NCBI GenBank assembly: GCA_001870995.2
Contig: MLAV02000024.1
Location: 6,954 to 70,953 of the forward strand
DNA from: Chitinophaga sp. CB10
GTDB lineage: Bacteria > Bacteroidota > Bacteroidia > Chitinophagales > Chitinophagaceae
Direction of reading: 5' to 3'
DNA length: 64,000 nt
The notes beneath the pieces were generated by a model, which was not told the origin of the DNA, made no database searches, and was given only the letters and a program-made list of their open reading frames with translations. The position numbers and the translations under genes were made by a program. Each line of letters begins with the position of its first letter. Within the stretch, counting starts at the first letter, position 1. This document shows, one piece after another, positions 16,915 through 25,103 of the stretch.

Positions 16915-17451
16915 TTAACCTGCGTAAATAGTAGTCGCCGCATCGAAGAAGCGCTGGGAAGCCGCTTCCAGGGAGGATTTCAGCTCGCCTTTTTCCAGGC
17001 CGGCCGCCGCTACTTTAAATTCCTTGCCGATGACAAACAGCACGGTTTCATCGAACGGGCCTTTGGGCTTCGGAATTTTAATGGTGACCCTGCGGGGGCA
17101 CAGTTCATCCGTCAGCTGGGTGATAAACCTGCCGTCCGCGCCGGCGCCGCCTTCATGGGAAGCAGCCAGCTGCTGCGCATGGGCCACCGCCTCGGCAGCT
17201 ACCGCTTTCGCGAAAATTTCCTTGGAGGAGCCTGCCGTGGTTTGCACCGGGCCATGCGGAATAATCACGTCCCAGATGGCAGGGTTGTGCAACGCTGCCA
17301 AACCCAGTACGCCGTATTTGCGTACCACAGGGCCGATAGGCCATGGCCATGGTCCGGGGTCTTCCGGATTAGGATAAAAGCCGCCATTCACAAAATTGTT
17401 TGCTACGGTTTCCAGTACGGCACTTTTGGGGGAGAAATTTGAGTTTGCCAT
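16915..17451 (-). CDS. Unrecognised 178-residue protein
   Basis: No signal peptide or membrane segment, so probably cytoplasmic. The N-terminal third is rich in Pro, Gly and Trp (GGFYPNPEDPGPWPWPIGP), then comes an Ala-rich helical middle (AKAVAAEAVAHAQQLAASHEGG) and a C-terminal alpha/beta part (RRVTIKIPKPKGPFDETVLFVIGKEF). I do not recognise the family. It is co-directional with the CHAT gene 79 nt upstream and the lipoprotein 15 nt downstream, so it could be a substrate or partner of that system. Confidence 0.7.
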   Translation of the reverse strand: MANSNFSPKSAVLETVANNFVNGGFYPNPEDPGPWPWPIGPVVRKYGVLGLAALHNPAIWDVIIPHGPVQTTAGSSKEIFAKAVAAEAVAHAQQLAASHEGGAGADGRFITQLTDELCPRRVTIKIPKPKGPFDETVLFVIGKEFKVAAAGLEKGELKSSLEAASQRFFDAATTIYAG

Positions 17452-17530
17452 TGTAGTATAATTTGGGGTATTGAAATAGTATTCACCAAACTATTGGTCG
17501 GCATTCACAGGCCGCAGGGAAACAAAAAAT

Positions 17531-20260
17531 TTAAAAATATTTACGCACCAGCAGGATGATCAGCGCGAGGAAGAACAGGCCTGTCAACACATAGCCATAC
17601 GGGAAGCGGCTGGCGGCGGGGTGGGTAACGGCGGCGGCATCCCCTATCAATACGGCGGATGCCCAGTAATAAGGCAGCTGGCGATCCATCTCCTGCTGGG
17701 CGAGGTACTGCAGCCGGGCCTGCTGCAAGGCCACATCTTTAGGCAGCCCGCCGGCCAGGGCATCGTGCAGCTTCTCCGTCAGATCGTAGGTAGCCTTGTT
17801 ATCAATTTTCCATAAGGAGGTAATGACCGCGGGGATGCCGGCCATACTGAAGGCCCTGCCCAAACTCAACACGCCTTCCCCGCGGGCCAGCTTACCGGCG
17901 CCGGATTCGCAGGAGGAAAGTATGATCAGCGAGGTAACGGTATCTTCCAACAACCCGATTTCAGGCAAGCGCAAACTGGTGTCAGCCAGGTACAGTACCG
18001 GCTCCGCGCCTGCCGCGCTGGCGTGGGTGTACAGTTGCACTACATTGCTGCGGGGCAGCTGGGCCAAAAAATGCTGCCTGTTTGCCTGCGGGCCGGTGAG
18101 CACCCGGCCGCGCCGGTAATTCCGCCGGATCCTGCCTACGGAAGCCGCTGCGCCGGGAAGCGGCTGCAACTGCATGCCGGCAGCATATTCCTCCGGCGCC
18201 ACGCCCAGGAAGCGATAAAACGCCCTGGCAACGGGCCGCTGTTGCTTTAACAGGGAGCCGGCAGCATAGGTGTAACTAAAGGCATGGCGGCGTAAGAGGT
18301 AGTTGTTGGCGGCCGTAGTATCCGTCAGCAAGGCTTCAAAGGGGATAAAATATTCATCGCCTGAAATAATCACCCTGCCGGCGCGGAGCTGCAGGGGGGC
18401 GAATAATTGCCGGTACACGGCGTAGGACAACTTACGGTAACGGTTATACGCCGTTGTGGTAAACGCCGGCTGGTCCAGTAAATCCAGCCAGGCTTCCAGA
18501 TCCTGTTTGGTATAGGGCAGTTTGTACAATCGCGTTCCTTCCTTTGCCACCTGCAGCACATAGGCAAAACTGTCTGCCATAAAATAGCTCAGCAGCGCCT
18601 GGTCCGCCGCCAGTATATGCTCCCGTATCAGCGCGGGTGTGGCGGCGCTGGTATCGTACTTGTACCGGTAATAGCCGGGATGCCGCCTTTCCAGGCCTGC
18701 AATAAACCTTTCCAGCGCCTTCTCCTCCCGGAAGAGCTGCCGGGAGGCCTCTTCGTAGGCCGCCGTGCCGGGCGCCCGGGCTTCCACTTGCTGCTGCACA
18801 GCGTTGATGCGTACCCGTAGTTGCTGCTCTTCCGCTGCTGCGGCGGCGGGCAACAGCCGGCGGGCGCCCAGTTCGTTGAGCTTGTCGTTGAGCAATACGG
18901 CGCGGCTTTTTTCAAAAAAATGGCAGGCCGCATTCGCATCGCCGAGCAGGTAGCTGGTTTCTATCGCCTGTGCATACATCTTACGGGTACGGTTGCGCCA
19001 GTACAATTGCACCGGCTCCCCGTATTGCTTCCAGCGCATAAGGTCTACCGACAAATCAGCCACCATAAAGGTTTGCAGGGCCGCTTTGCCCCATTGGGGC
19101 TGCCCTGTGCTGCGGAATAATTCCAGCAGGGATTCCGCCTTGTTGCTCAACAGCGTGTACACGAAATAGTTATTATTCACATGCCGGAGTTGCGCATAAC
19201 CCGGATTAGCGGTCAGCGAGGAATCCTTAAAGCCGATGGGCAAAATATTCAGGCCCCGCTGATAATGGGCCAGGGCTTCCCGGTATTGCTTCAGGTTCCA
19301 GCAGGCGGAGCCGATGTTGTTGTACACGCCGGCCAGCGCGTAGGGGTCGGCGGATTTAAGGGCATATTGAATGCCTTGCCGGTAGCAGGTCATGGCCTGC
19401 GCAGGCTGGCGTATATCGAGATAGAAATTACCGAGGTCCAGGGTGTTCCTTGCGCACTCGTTCCAGCGCGCGGCAGCCTCGTTCCAGCGCAGCACCTGCC
19501 GGTACCACTTCACGGCTTCCTTTTCCTGCCTGCGCTTACCGCAGACGGCGGCGTAAACGGTGTAGCAGACGATCCTGTAGGCCTCCGGCGTACCGGGCGT
19601 GAGCATGCTGATGGCCTTGCGGATGCCGCCGGCGGCAGCGGTATCGTCCAGCGCGACCATAGCCTGGGCCTTCTGCGCCAGCAGCGCTATTTCCGAGAGG
19701 GTGTCCCCCATGCTGTGGGCCACGCGGATGCCTAATTCTGAAATGTTTTTCGCCTGCTGGTACTGCCCGTTGTTGTAGAGGGAAAAGGCCGACCTTTCAA
19801 AGGCCAGCAGGGCGATGGCCGTCTTCTCCGGGAAGCGGATGCCCAGGAGGATGCAGCTGTCGAAATAATGATAGGATTCCTCGTAGAGGTACAGCTTATC
19901 GTAAAACAGCCCGAGGTTGAAATAGCTGTTCACCAGGAAGGGCTCCTGGCGGTCTTTTGCCGTGCTGTTCACCGCGATGGCATCCTTCGTATAGGCGATG
20001 GCGTTATCCCAGGATTGTTCCAGGTGGTAGATGTTACCCATGCGGTGTACAATGCGGGCATAAACGCTGTCCTTCACCTTGTAGCAGCGTTTTTGTATGG
20101 CCAGCAGCGAATCCAGCTGATGCAGCTTGCTGGTGTTATCCGCTGCGCTTTGTTCTATGGCGATGACCGCCTGCATCAGGGCTGGCCGGTCCGGGCATTG
20201 CGCCGGGGCGTGAAAATAACAGGCCAGGCAGCTGCATAACAGCAGCTGCCTGAGGATCAA
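17531..20260 (-). CDS. TPR-CHAT caspase-like protein, membrane anchored
   Basis: 909 residues from a TTG start; no in-frame ATG lies just upstream. A signal peptide (MILRQLLLCSCLACYFHAPA) precedes about 400 residues of TPR helices (repeated ALAHYQRGL- and MTCYRQGIQYA-like units) and a helical linker at about 440-520. A CHAT (caspase HetF associated with TPRs) domain covers about 590-880, with the dyad H746 (LYTHAS) and C784 (LSSCESGAG) and the typical GEGVLSLGRAFSMAGIPAVITSLWKI. A C-terminal membrane helix at 887-906 ends in RKYF, so the enzyme should face the periplasm. Last clear gene of the sigma/anti-sigma/subtilase operon, 40 nt after the subtilase. Confidence 0.9.
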   Translation of the reverse strand: MILRQLLLCSCLACYFHAPAQCPDRPALMQAVIAIEQSAADNTSKLHQLDSLLAIQKRCYKVKDSVYARIVHRMGNIYHLEQSWDNAIAYTKDAIAVNSTAKDRQEPFLVNSYFNLGLFYDKLYLYEESYHYFDSCILLGIRFPEKTAIALLAFERSAFSLYNNGQYQQAKNISELGIRVAHSMGDTLSEIALLAQKAQAMVALDDTAAAGGIRKAISMLTPGTPEAYRIVCYTVYAAVCGKRRQEKEAVKWYRQVLRWNEAAARWNECARNTLDLGNFYLDIRQPAQAMTCYRQGIQYALKSADPYALAGVYNNIGSACWNLKQYREALAHYQRGLNILPIGFKDSSLTANPGYAQLRHVNNNYFVYTLLSNKAESLLELFRSTGQPQWGKAALQTFMVADLSVDLMRWKQYGEPVQLYWRNRTRKMYAQAIETSYLLGDANAACHFFEKSRAVLLNDKLNELGARRLLPAAAAAEEQQLRVRINAVQQQVEARAPGTAAYEEASRQLFREEKALERFIAGLERRHPGYYRYKYDTSAATPALIREHILAADQALLSYFMADSFAYVLQVAKEGTRLYKLPYTKQDLEAWLDLLDQPAFTTTAYNRYRKLSYAVYRQLFAPLQLRAGRVIISGDEYFIPFEALLTDTTAANNYLLRRHAFSYTYAAGSLLKQQRPVARAFYRFLGVAPEEYAAGMQLQPLPGAAASVGRIRRNYRRGRVLTGPQANRQHFLAQLPRSNVVQLYTHASAAGAEPVLYLADTSLRLPEIGLLEDTVTSLIILSSCESGAGKLARGEGVLSLGRAFSMAGIPAVITSLWKIDNKATYDLTEKLHDALAGGLPKDVALQQARLQYLAQQEMDRQLPYYWASAVLIGDAAAVTHPAASRFPYGYVLTGLFFLALIILLVRKYF

Positions 20261-20300
20261 CCGGGTGGTATGTAAGCCGTTTTTCCTTATAAACTTACGT

Positions 20301-21719
20301 TTAGTTATGCGTTATATACCTGCCTCCCGCTACCTGTTTCTTTGCGCCGATCACACTGTTGTACTGCGCATGGATACCCGGGTAAGCCAGGAATGTTTCT
20401 TTTTTAACCGGGTGCTGCTGGTACATCGTCAGCGGGCATAGGGCGGCGATGCGGCCGGTGACGATGGCGGTAGCAAAGGAGGACCCTGTGATGTAATTAT
20501 TGCTGAGCACGAGCGGCACCCGGAAGAGCTGCACGCCGTTCTCCATGCTATCCGCTTTCACCCCGATGTCCACATAGCGGTCGGCAAAGTTTTGCGTAGG
20601 GCTCACCATGGTATCGTTGACGGTAGTGGCCACGATAATGTTGGTAGCCGGGTTGTTGAAGCAGGCCGGGTACATCTGGTGTTTGGTGAGGTCCCGCAGC
20701 TCCGCTTCGGTGAGGCCGCGTTTGCGTGCGCTATCGTCCGCAGGGGGCATCCGGTTGCCGGCGGAGGTAATGAAGAGGATGCCTTTATCTGCCAGCACCC
20801 GGGTGATCATGGAATCCAGCGGCCGGTACGGCGATGATTTGTAGCCGGAGTAATAGCCCCAGGATGCGTTGATGATTTTCGCATCGTGGCTGGCGGCATA
20901 ACTGATGGCGCACATGGAGTTGAACAGGTCGCCCTGCGCTTTTTCATCATGCGTTTTGAGGATCATCAGCTGCAAGGCGTTGGCGCTGTCGCGCTGGAAC
21001 TCGTTCATAATGAACAGTGCAATGTGGCTGCCATGGCGGCCGGGATGATCGTCCCGGATATCGGCGTTATTGCCCACGAAGTTCCATCCTGCCACGTCGT
21101 CTTTCAGGCAGTTGGCGTCATCATCGGTTTGATTGCCGGGTATTTCTGCAGGATTTTTCCAGGTATAGCCGGTGTTCAGCAGGGCATCATCGAGGCCGGT
21201 ATCGAGTATGGCTACACGAATCGGCTGCCCGTTGCTGACGAACCTGCGGGACACCAGTTTTGAAATGCCGGCAGTTGGTCTGCCATCCTGGTCCGGCGGC
21301 CCCTGGAAGATGAAATTCGGCGAATAGTAAGAAGTGGAATCCTCTCCTTGTCCTTGTGAACCGGCGCCGGTGGTGGTACCGCCCCGCACGGGGTCCGCAA
21401 AAACGTAGGTTTCTATGCCCGGCGCGTGCCAGAGCTCTACCGGCATGTCCTTACAGTTGGGGCATGCAGTGACTTTTATCTCGGAGGTTTCGATGCCGTA
21501 TCGCTCCATACTGTCCTTAATGCGGGCGCGCTCCTGTTCGGTGGGCGGGTGTTTAAAGATCAGTACCAGCTGGTTTTTGCGGTACGGCGGGGAGGCGTAG
21601 GCGCTATCCGTACGGGTAATTTTACCAGCGGGATGGGGGTCCTTACAGCGGCGAAGCAGGAACAGCACAAGGAGGATTACAATGAGCAGGAGTAGCAACA
21701 GCAGATTACGAGGTTTCAT
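20301..21719 (-). CDS. Membrane-anchored S8 (subtilisin-like) serine protease
   Basis: 472 residues from the ATG at 21719, 2 nt after the preceding stop; an ATG at 21740 would add 7 residues and overlap by 19 nt. A leucine-rich membrane helix (5-22) is followed by a Fervidolysin-like prodomain segment and the S8 domain, with D173 (VAILDTG), H229 (RHGSH), oxyanion N322 (TSAGN) and S414 (GSSFAT), all intact. The catalytic domain should lie outside the inner membrane. It sits between an anti-sigma-like gene and a CHAT gene. Confidence 0.9.
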   Translation of the reverse strand: MKPRNLLLLLLLIVILLVLFLLRRCKDPHPAGKITRTDSAYASPPYRKNQLVLIFKHPPTEQERARIKDSMERYGIETSEIKVTACPNCKDMPVELWHAPGIETYVFADPVRGGTTTGAGSQGQGEDSTSYYSPNFIFQGPPDQDGRPTAGISKLVSRRFVSNGQPIRVAILDTGLDDALLNTGYTWKNPAEIPGNQTDDDANCLKDDVAGWNFVGNNADIRDDHPGRHGSHIALFIMNEFQRDSANALQLMILKTHDEKAQGDLFNSMCAISYAASHDAKIINASWGYYSGYKSSPYRPLDSMITRVLADKGILFITSAGNRMPPADDSARKRGLTEAELRDLTKHQMYPACFNNPATNIIVATTVNDTMVSPTQNFADRYVDIGVKADSMENGVQLFRVPLVLSNNYITGSSFATAIVTGRIAALCPLTMYQQHPVKKETFLAYPGIHAQYNSVIGAKKQVAGGRYITHN

Positions 21720-21721
21720 GT

Positions 21722-22435
21722 TTAAAGTTTGTTCAGCCATTCGGCGGCGTACTTACTGCCGGGCAGCTGTTTGTTTTTAACTTCCAGTAATAATTCTTTG
21801 GCGAGCGGGAGGTCTTCAGGGGTTGCGCGTCGTAACAATGCCAGGGCTTTGTAAAATGGTCCGGGGTTGGCGTACAGCGGTTCCTGTATGAGCAGGTCGA
21901 ACTGTGTGATGGCCTTGTCGTACCGGTTGGTAACAAGGTACACGATGCCAAGGTATTTGATGGCATCTGTTTTTACAGATGCGCGGTTCGTCAGGGTGCT
22001 GAAAATCTTTTCCGCCGTTTGGTAATCGCCTTTATTATAGGCGGCGATACCGGTTTGGAGGCTGTCGCCCTCACTGCTCATGGTTGTGCTGAGCCGGTGC
22101 AGCTCCGTTTGGATGTAATCCGCTGCCAGCGTGGATGGCGCCGGCGGGCGCTGGTACAACCACCATCCTGCCACTACCAGTACCAGCACGGCGGCGGCCA
22201 CGGCCAGGTAATGCCAGATGGGGCGTGTAGCCGGTATCCGTGGGGCTATTGCGTTGAAAGCGGCGGTTTTATTTTCCCGCAGCTGGTCTTTAATGGCCGT
22301 TCTTGCAGTGAGGTAAAACGCTACCGACCGGGCAAAATCTTCATCCGTAGCGCAGCGCTGTTCAAACGCGGCTTTCTCTTCCGGCCCCAGCGCCCCGGTG
22401 AAGTAATCATCGATATAATGCAATTGCTCATTCAT
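21722..22435 (-). CDS. Anti-sigma-like membrane protein with periplasmic TPRs
   Basis: 237 residues. Residues 1-52 (HYIDDYFTGALGPEEKAAFEQRCATDEDF) resemble the cytoplasmic anti-sigma domain of Bacteroidota regulators. One membrane helix lies at about 73-93 (IWHYLAVAAAVLVLVVAGWWLY). Residues 115-237 form TPR-like helices (AYNKGDYQTAEKIFSTL, RYDKAITQFDLLI). The start overlaps the sigma factor stop by 8 nt, so translation is coupled. The TPR region could dock with the TPR-CHAT protein of the same operon (inference). Confidence 0.82.
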   Translation of the reverse strand: MNEQLHYIDDYFTGALGPEEKAAFEQRCATDEDFARSVAFYLTARTAIKDQLRENKTAAFNAIAPRIPATRPIWHYLAVAAAVLVLVVAGWWLYQRPPAPSTLAADYIQTELHRLSTTMSSEGDSLQTGIAAYNKGDYQTAEKIFSTLTNRASVKTDAIKYLGIVYLVTNRYDKAITQFDLLIQEPLYANPGPFYKALALLRRATPEDLPLAKELLLEVKNKQLPGSKYAAEWLNKL

Positions 22436-23021
22436 AACCAGGCATTTTTTCCCTTAATTTATCAAGGCACCGTCTTCTGCTCACTTTCACCACCTCGGCG
22501 GAGTTATAATGCAGCATGGCAGCTATTTCACGATCGGGGTAACCATCTTCAAACAGGAGCAGCAATTCCCTGCATTTTTCGCCGATTTCAGCCAGCTTCC
22601 GGCGCAGCAATGCGCGGTTGTTGTTGTCTATCAGCTGCTGGACAGCGTTGCGCGCATTGTCCGGCAAAAGCAGCAGCATCGCGTCCAGGTCGGAAGTATG
22701 ATGTACCCGCTCTTTATTGGTCGTGTTTTTTCGCCTGAGGTCAACACATTTATTATAAAAAATCTGGGAAATATAAGTTTTGAGAGAGGCGCGGCTTTCA
22801 AACCGGCCGGCTACCACATTGTCTATCACCGCGATCACGGCATCGGAATAGGCGCTGGCGCTATCGTCCGTACTGAGATTGTACTTCCGTTCGCCCTCCC
22901 GGGTGAGGTAGTAAAATGAAGTATAGAGCAGTTCTTCAAAAGAACGTCTTGCGGGGCCGCCCATCTGTAAGCCTGCAAGGATCTCCGCGTCCCTGCTACT
23001 ATTTACGGTTATGGGTATCAT
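22428..23021 (-). CDS. ECF-type RNA polymerase sigma factor of the CHAT operon
   Basis: 197 residues. Region 2 is at about 25-100 (SDAVIAVIDNVVAGRFESRASLKTYISQIFYNKCVDLRRK); region 4 is at about 135-190 (YPDREIAAMLHYNSAEVVKVSRRRCLDKLRE). First gene of the operon, overlapping the anti-sigma-like gene by 8 nt. It resembles the sigma factor at 14550 in the YISQIFYN/FLYSVCRH region, suggesting the same ECF subgroup. Upstream, no clean housekeeping -7 box was found, which would fit autoregulation. Confidence 0.87.
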   Translation of the reverse strand: MIPITVNSSRDAEILAGLQMGGPARRSFEELLYTSFYYLTREGERKYNLSTDDSASAYSDAVIAVIDNVVAGRFESRASLKTYISQIFYNKCVDLRRKNTTNKERVHHTSDLDAMLLLLPDNARNAVQQLIDNNNRALLRRKLAEIGEKCRELLLLFEDGYPDREIAAMLHYNSAEVVKVSRRRCLDKLREKMPGYE

Positions 23022-23179
23022 AGAGGTTAATAAATAAAGAATTGGAGAAAACTAATATACGTAAAAAAAATTTCACCAATCCTGTTTACCTCCTCTTTCA
23101 TCCGCCGACTAATACTATTAGTTAACACAGTTTGTTACCCCCAAAAATCCTCATTGTACGGTCTAACCCCAAAAATGAC

Positions 23180-23210
23180 AAGGGTGATCAATTCTCCATT
23201 GATCACCCTT
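23180..23210. terminator. Intrinsic terminator downstream of the carboxypeptidase-regulatory-like gene
   Basis: A perfect 13-bp stem (AAGGGTGATCAAT and its complement) with a 5-nt loop. T-rich runs on both sides make it potentially bidirectional; it separates this gene from the sigma operon downstream. Confidence 0.85.
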
Positions 23211-23237
23211 TCCTTTTTTATCCTGTAGCCGGTGGCG

Positions 23238-23951
23238 TTATTTCTTTTTCCAGTTTTTGTATTTATCTGTGATCCAGTACAGCAGGTCGTTGTTGCCGAG
23301 GCTGCGCATGGTTTCATATGAAGGATAGTTATCACGCATAAAGTGTTGCAGGGAGTCGCCTGACAAACCGGTTACCCGGCTAACCAATGCCGGCGTATAA
23401 CGGGAATCGATATACTTTTCCTGCTCCATTTTCTCGTAGTTCTGTTTAAACTGGCGTTTTTGTTTTTCTTTTTTGGAGAAGCGGGTAATCGGGCTGAAGA
23501 CTATCCCGGCGCCCTCTGGCGTATTCCCCCCGGCGAGCGGCTTATTTGGCAGGTCCAGCAGGTAGCCATATTGTTCCCGGCGGGCGATGGAATCGAGCTG
23601 GTACGGGGTATATTGGGCGCTGATGTCCACCCCTTTGAGAAATTTGCCGGTAACGGTCATCCGTATATTGATGGTCTGCGTGCCTGAAGCGGCGGTTACC
23701 AGCACGGTATCGGAGTTATAGCCAACGAAGGTAACGGTCAGCCTGTCGCCCCGGGAGGCATTGATCCGGTAATACCCTCCCTGGTCGGTAATGGAATGCT
23801 TGCCGGTGGTCAGGTTGGTTACCGTAGCGTACGGTAGTACCAGCCTGTTCGTATCGGAAACGACGCCAGTTACCACTACCTGCGCCTGCACGAACTGCAT
23901 GGTCAATAACAGCATACAGCCTAAGGCTAAAATGCGGGCAATTTGCTTCAT
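23238..23951 (-). CDS. Secreted protein with N-terminal carboxypeptidase-regulatory-like domain
   Basis: 237 residues from the ATG at 23951; a 15-residue upstream extension precedes the signal peptide and is unlikely. The signal peptide MKQIARILALGCMLLLTMQF ends at VQA-Q. Residues 25-105 (VVTGVVSDTNRLVLPYATVTN, GGYYRINASRGDRLTVTFVGY) form the beta-sandwich domain found at the start of TonB-dependent receptors and stand-alone periplasmic proteins. The C-terminal 120 residues are charged and helical. No partner is evident. Confidence 0.8.
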   Translation of the reverse strand: MKQIARILALGCMLLLTMQFVQAQVVVTGVVSDTNRLVLPYATVTNLTTGKHSITDQGGYYRINASRGDRLTVTFVGYNSDTVLVTAASGTQTINIRMTVTGKFLKGVDISAQYTPYQLDSIARREQYGYLLDLPNKPLAGGNTPEGAGIVFSPITRFSKKEKQKRQFKQNYEKMEQEKYIDSRYTPALVSRVTGLSGDSLQHFMRDNYPSYETMRSLGNNDLLYWITDKYKNWKKK

Positions 23952-24057
23952 ATCTTTTTTATTTTTTACATCCTGACGGTTATCTACTCCAATCAACAGA
24001 TCAATTCCTCCTTATGTTCAGGCATATCGCTTTACAATATTACAGTTTTATGAAAAC

Positions 24058-24093
24058 AAAAATCCTTCCAGTCTGCCGACCGGAAGGATTTTT
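24058..24093 (-). terminator. Intrinsic terminator of the xylose operon
   Basis: On the minus strand, AATCCTTCC pairs with GGAAGGATT, extended by three A-T pairs, with a 12-nt loop and a following T-run. Confidence 0.8.
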
Positions 24094-24115
24094 TATGGCA
24101 AGTAAATTTGCGCGT

Positions 24116-25066
24116 TTAAACTGTCGCCTTAATGCGGGTATCAAACCGCTGCGATGCGCCAGGGGCCAGCTCTACGAGGCCCAAACCGTTGTTGAACGCG
24201 TTGGGCGCGCCGCTCAGGTTTTCGATCGCGATACTTTTGCGATGCGGCGGGATGTACACCTGCAGGATCGGATACTGCTCTGAAGGATAGAAGCTGATGC
24301 TGATATTCTTCACCGGATCGCGCAACACGGCCAGCGGCTGGGAAGCGCTAAAATCCAGGACGAAGGAATTATCCAGCTCCACTCCTTTCAGGCCTTTGCC
24401 GGTTCTGAACTCGGTAAAAGGCAGGACTTTCCCTGTGGGGATCAGCTTCTCATCAAATTCTACAATTTGTTTGGAAGCGAAGGTCAGCACCAGCTGATCC
24501 ACCGGCGTGCCGGTAGAAAAGTAAGGGTGCCAGCCATCCATCAGGGGCATTACCGTATCGCTTTTACTGGTTACGGTAGTGGTGATCTGCAGGGTATTAT
24601 CCGGGTGCAGGGTGTAGGTGGCCGTGCAATCATACGCGAACGGGTATCCTGCATCTTCCTGGCTATAGCTGTATGCAAGGGTAACAGCCGCCTTTGTATC
24701 GTCCGCCTCCTGCGCCGTTACTTTGAACGGAGCGTTGTACAGCAGGCCATGGATAGCGTTGCCGGGAGCGATGGTTTTCTCCAGCGTATAGGCTTTACCG
24801 TTAAAGCTATAGCTGGCGTCCTTGATCCGGCAGGCGTATGGACTTAGTTTTACATTCTTGAAGCTGTTTTTCAGATCCTGCTGCATATCGGCCGTATCCT
24901 TATAGCTGTCGATCAGGTTGAGGGTACTATTCCCCTGCTTCACCTTAAAAGCATGCAATAAAGCGCCGTGCGCCGGAATAATTTCCACGGTTGTACCGGT
25001 TTTTCCGTCTGTCAATGCCACAATATCAAAACCACCTTCCTGGAATGAAAGCAAACTAAATCTCAT
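24116..25066 (-). CDS. galM: Aldose 1-epimerase (mutarotase)
   Basis: 316 residues, no signal peptide. Interconverts alpha and beta anomers of sugars. Family residues visible: NAIHGLLYN (first His), DGWHPYF (catalytic His) and a late VELAPG (catalytic Glu). As last gene of the xylose operon, 37 nt after xylA, it probably supplies the alpha anomer of xylose that the isomerase prefers. The N-terminal 80 residues diverge from enterobacterial GalM, so specificity is inferred from context. Confidence 0.87.
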   Translation of the reverse strand: MRFSLLSFQEGGFDIVALTDGKTGTTVEIIPAHGALLHAFKVKQGNSTLNLIDSYKDTADMQQDLKNSFKNVKLSPYACRIKDASYSFNGKAYTLEKTIAPGNAIHGLLYNAPFKVTAQEADDTKAAVTLAYSYSQEDAGYPFAYDCTATYTLHPDNTLQITTTVTSKSDTVMPLMDGWHPYFSTGTPVDQLVLTFASKQIVEFDEKLIPTGKVLPFTEFRTGKGLKGVELDNSFVLDFSASQPLAVLRDPVKNISISFYPSEQYPILQVYIPPHRKSIAIENLSGAPNAFNNGLGLVELAPGASQRFDTRIKATV

Positions 25067-25103
25067 TGTTCCTGTTTTTTTGCATACAAAATAGTCAAAA
25101 AAA

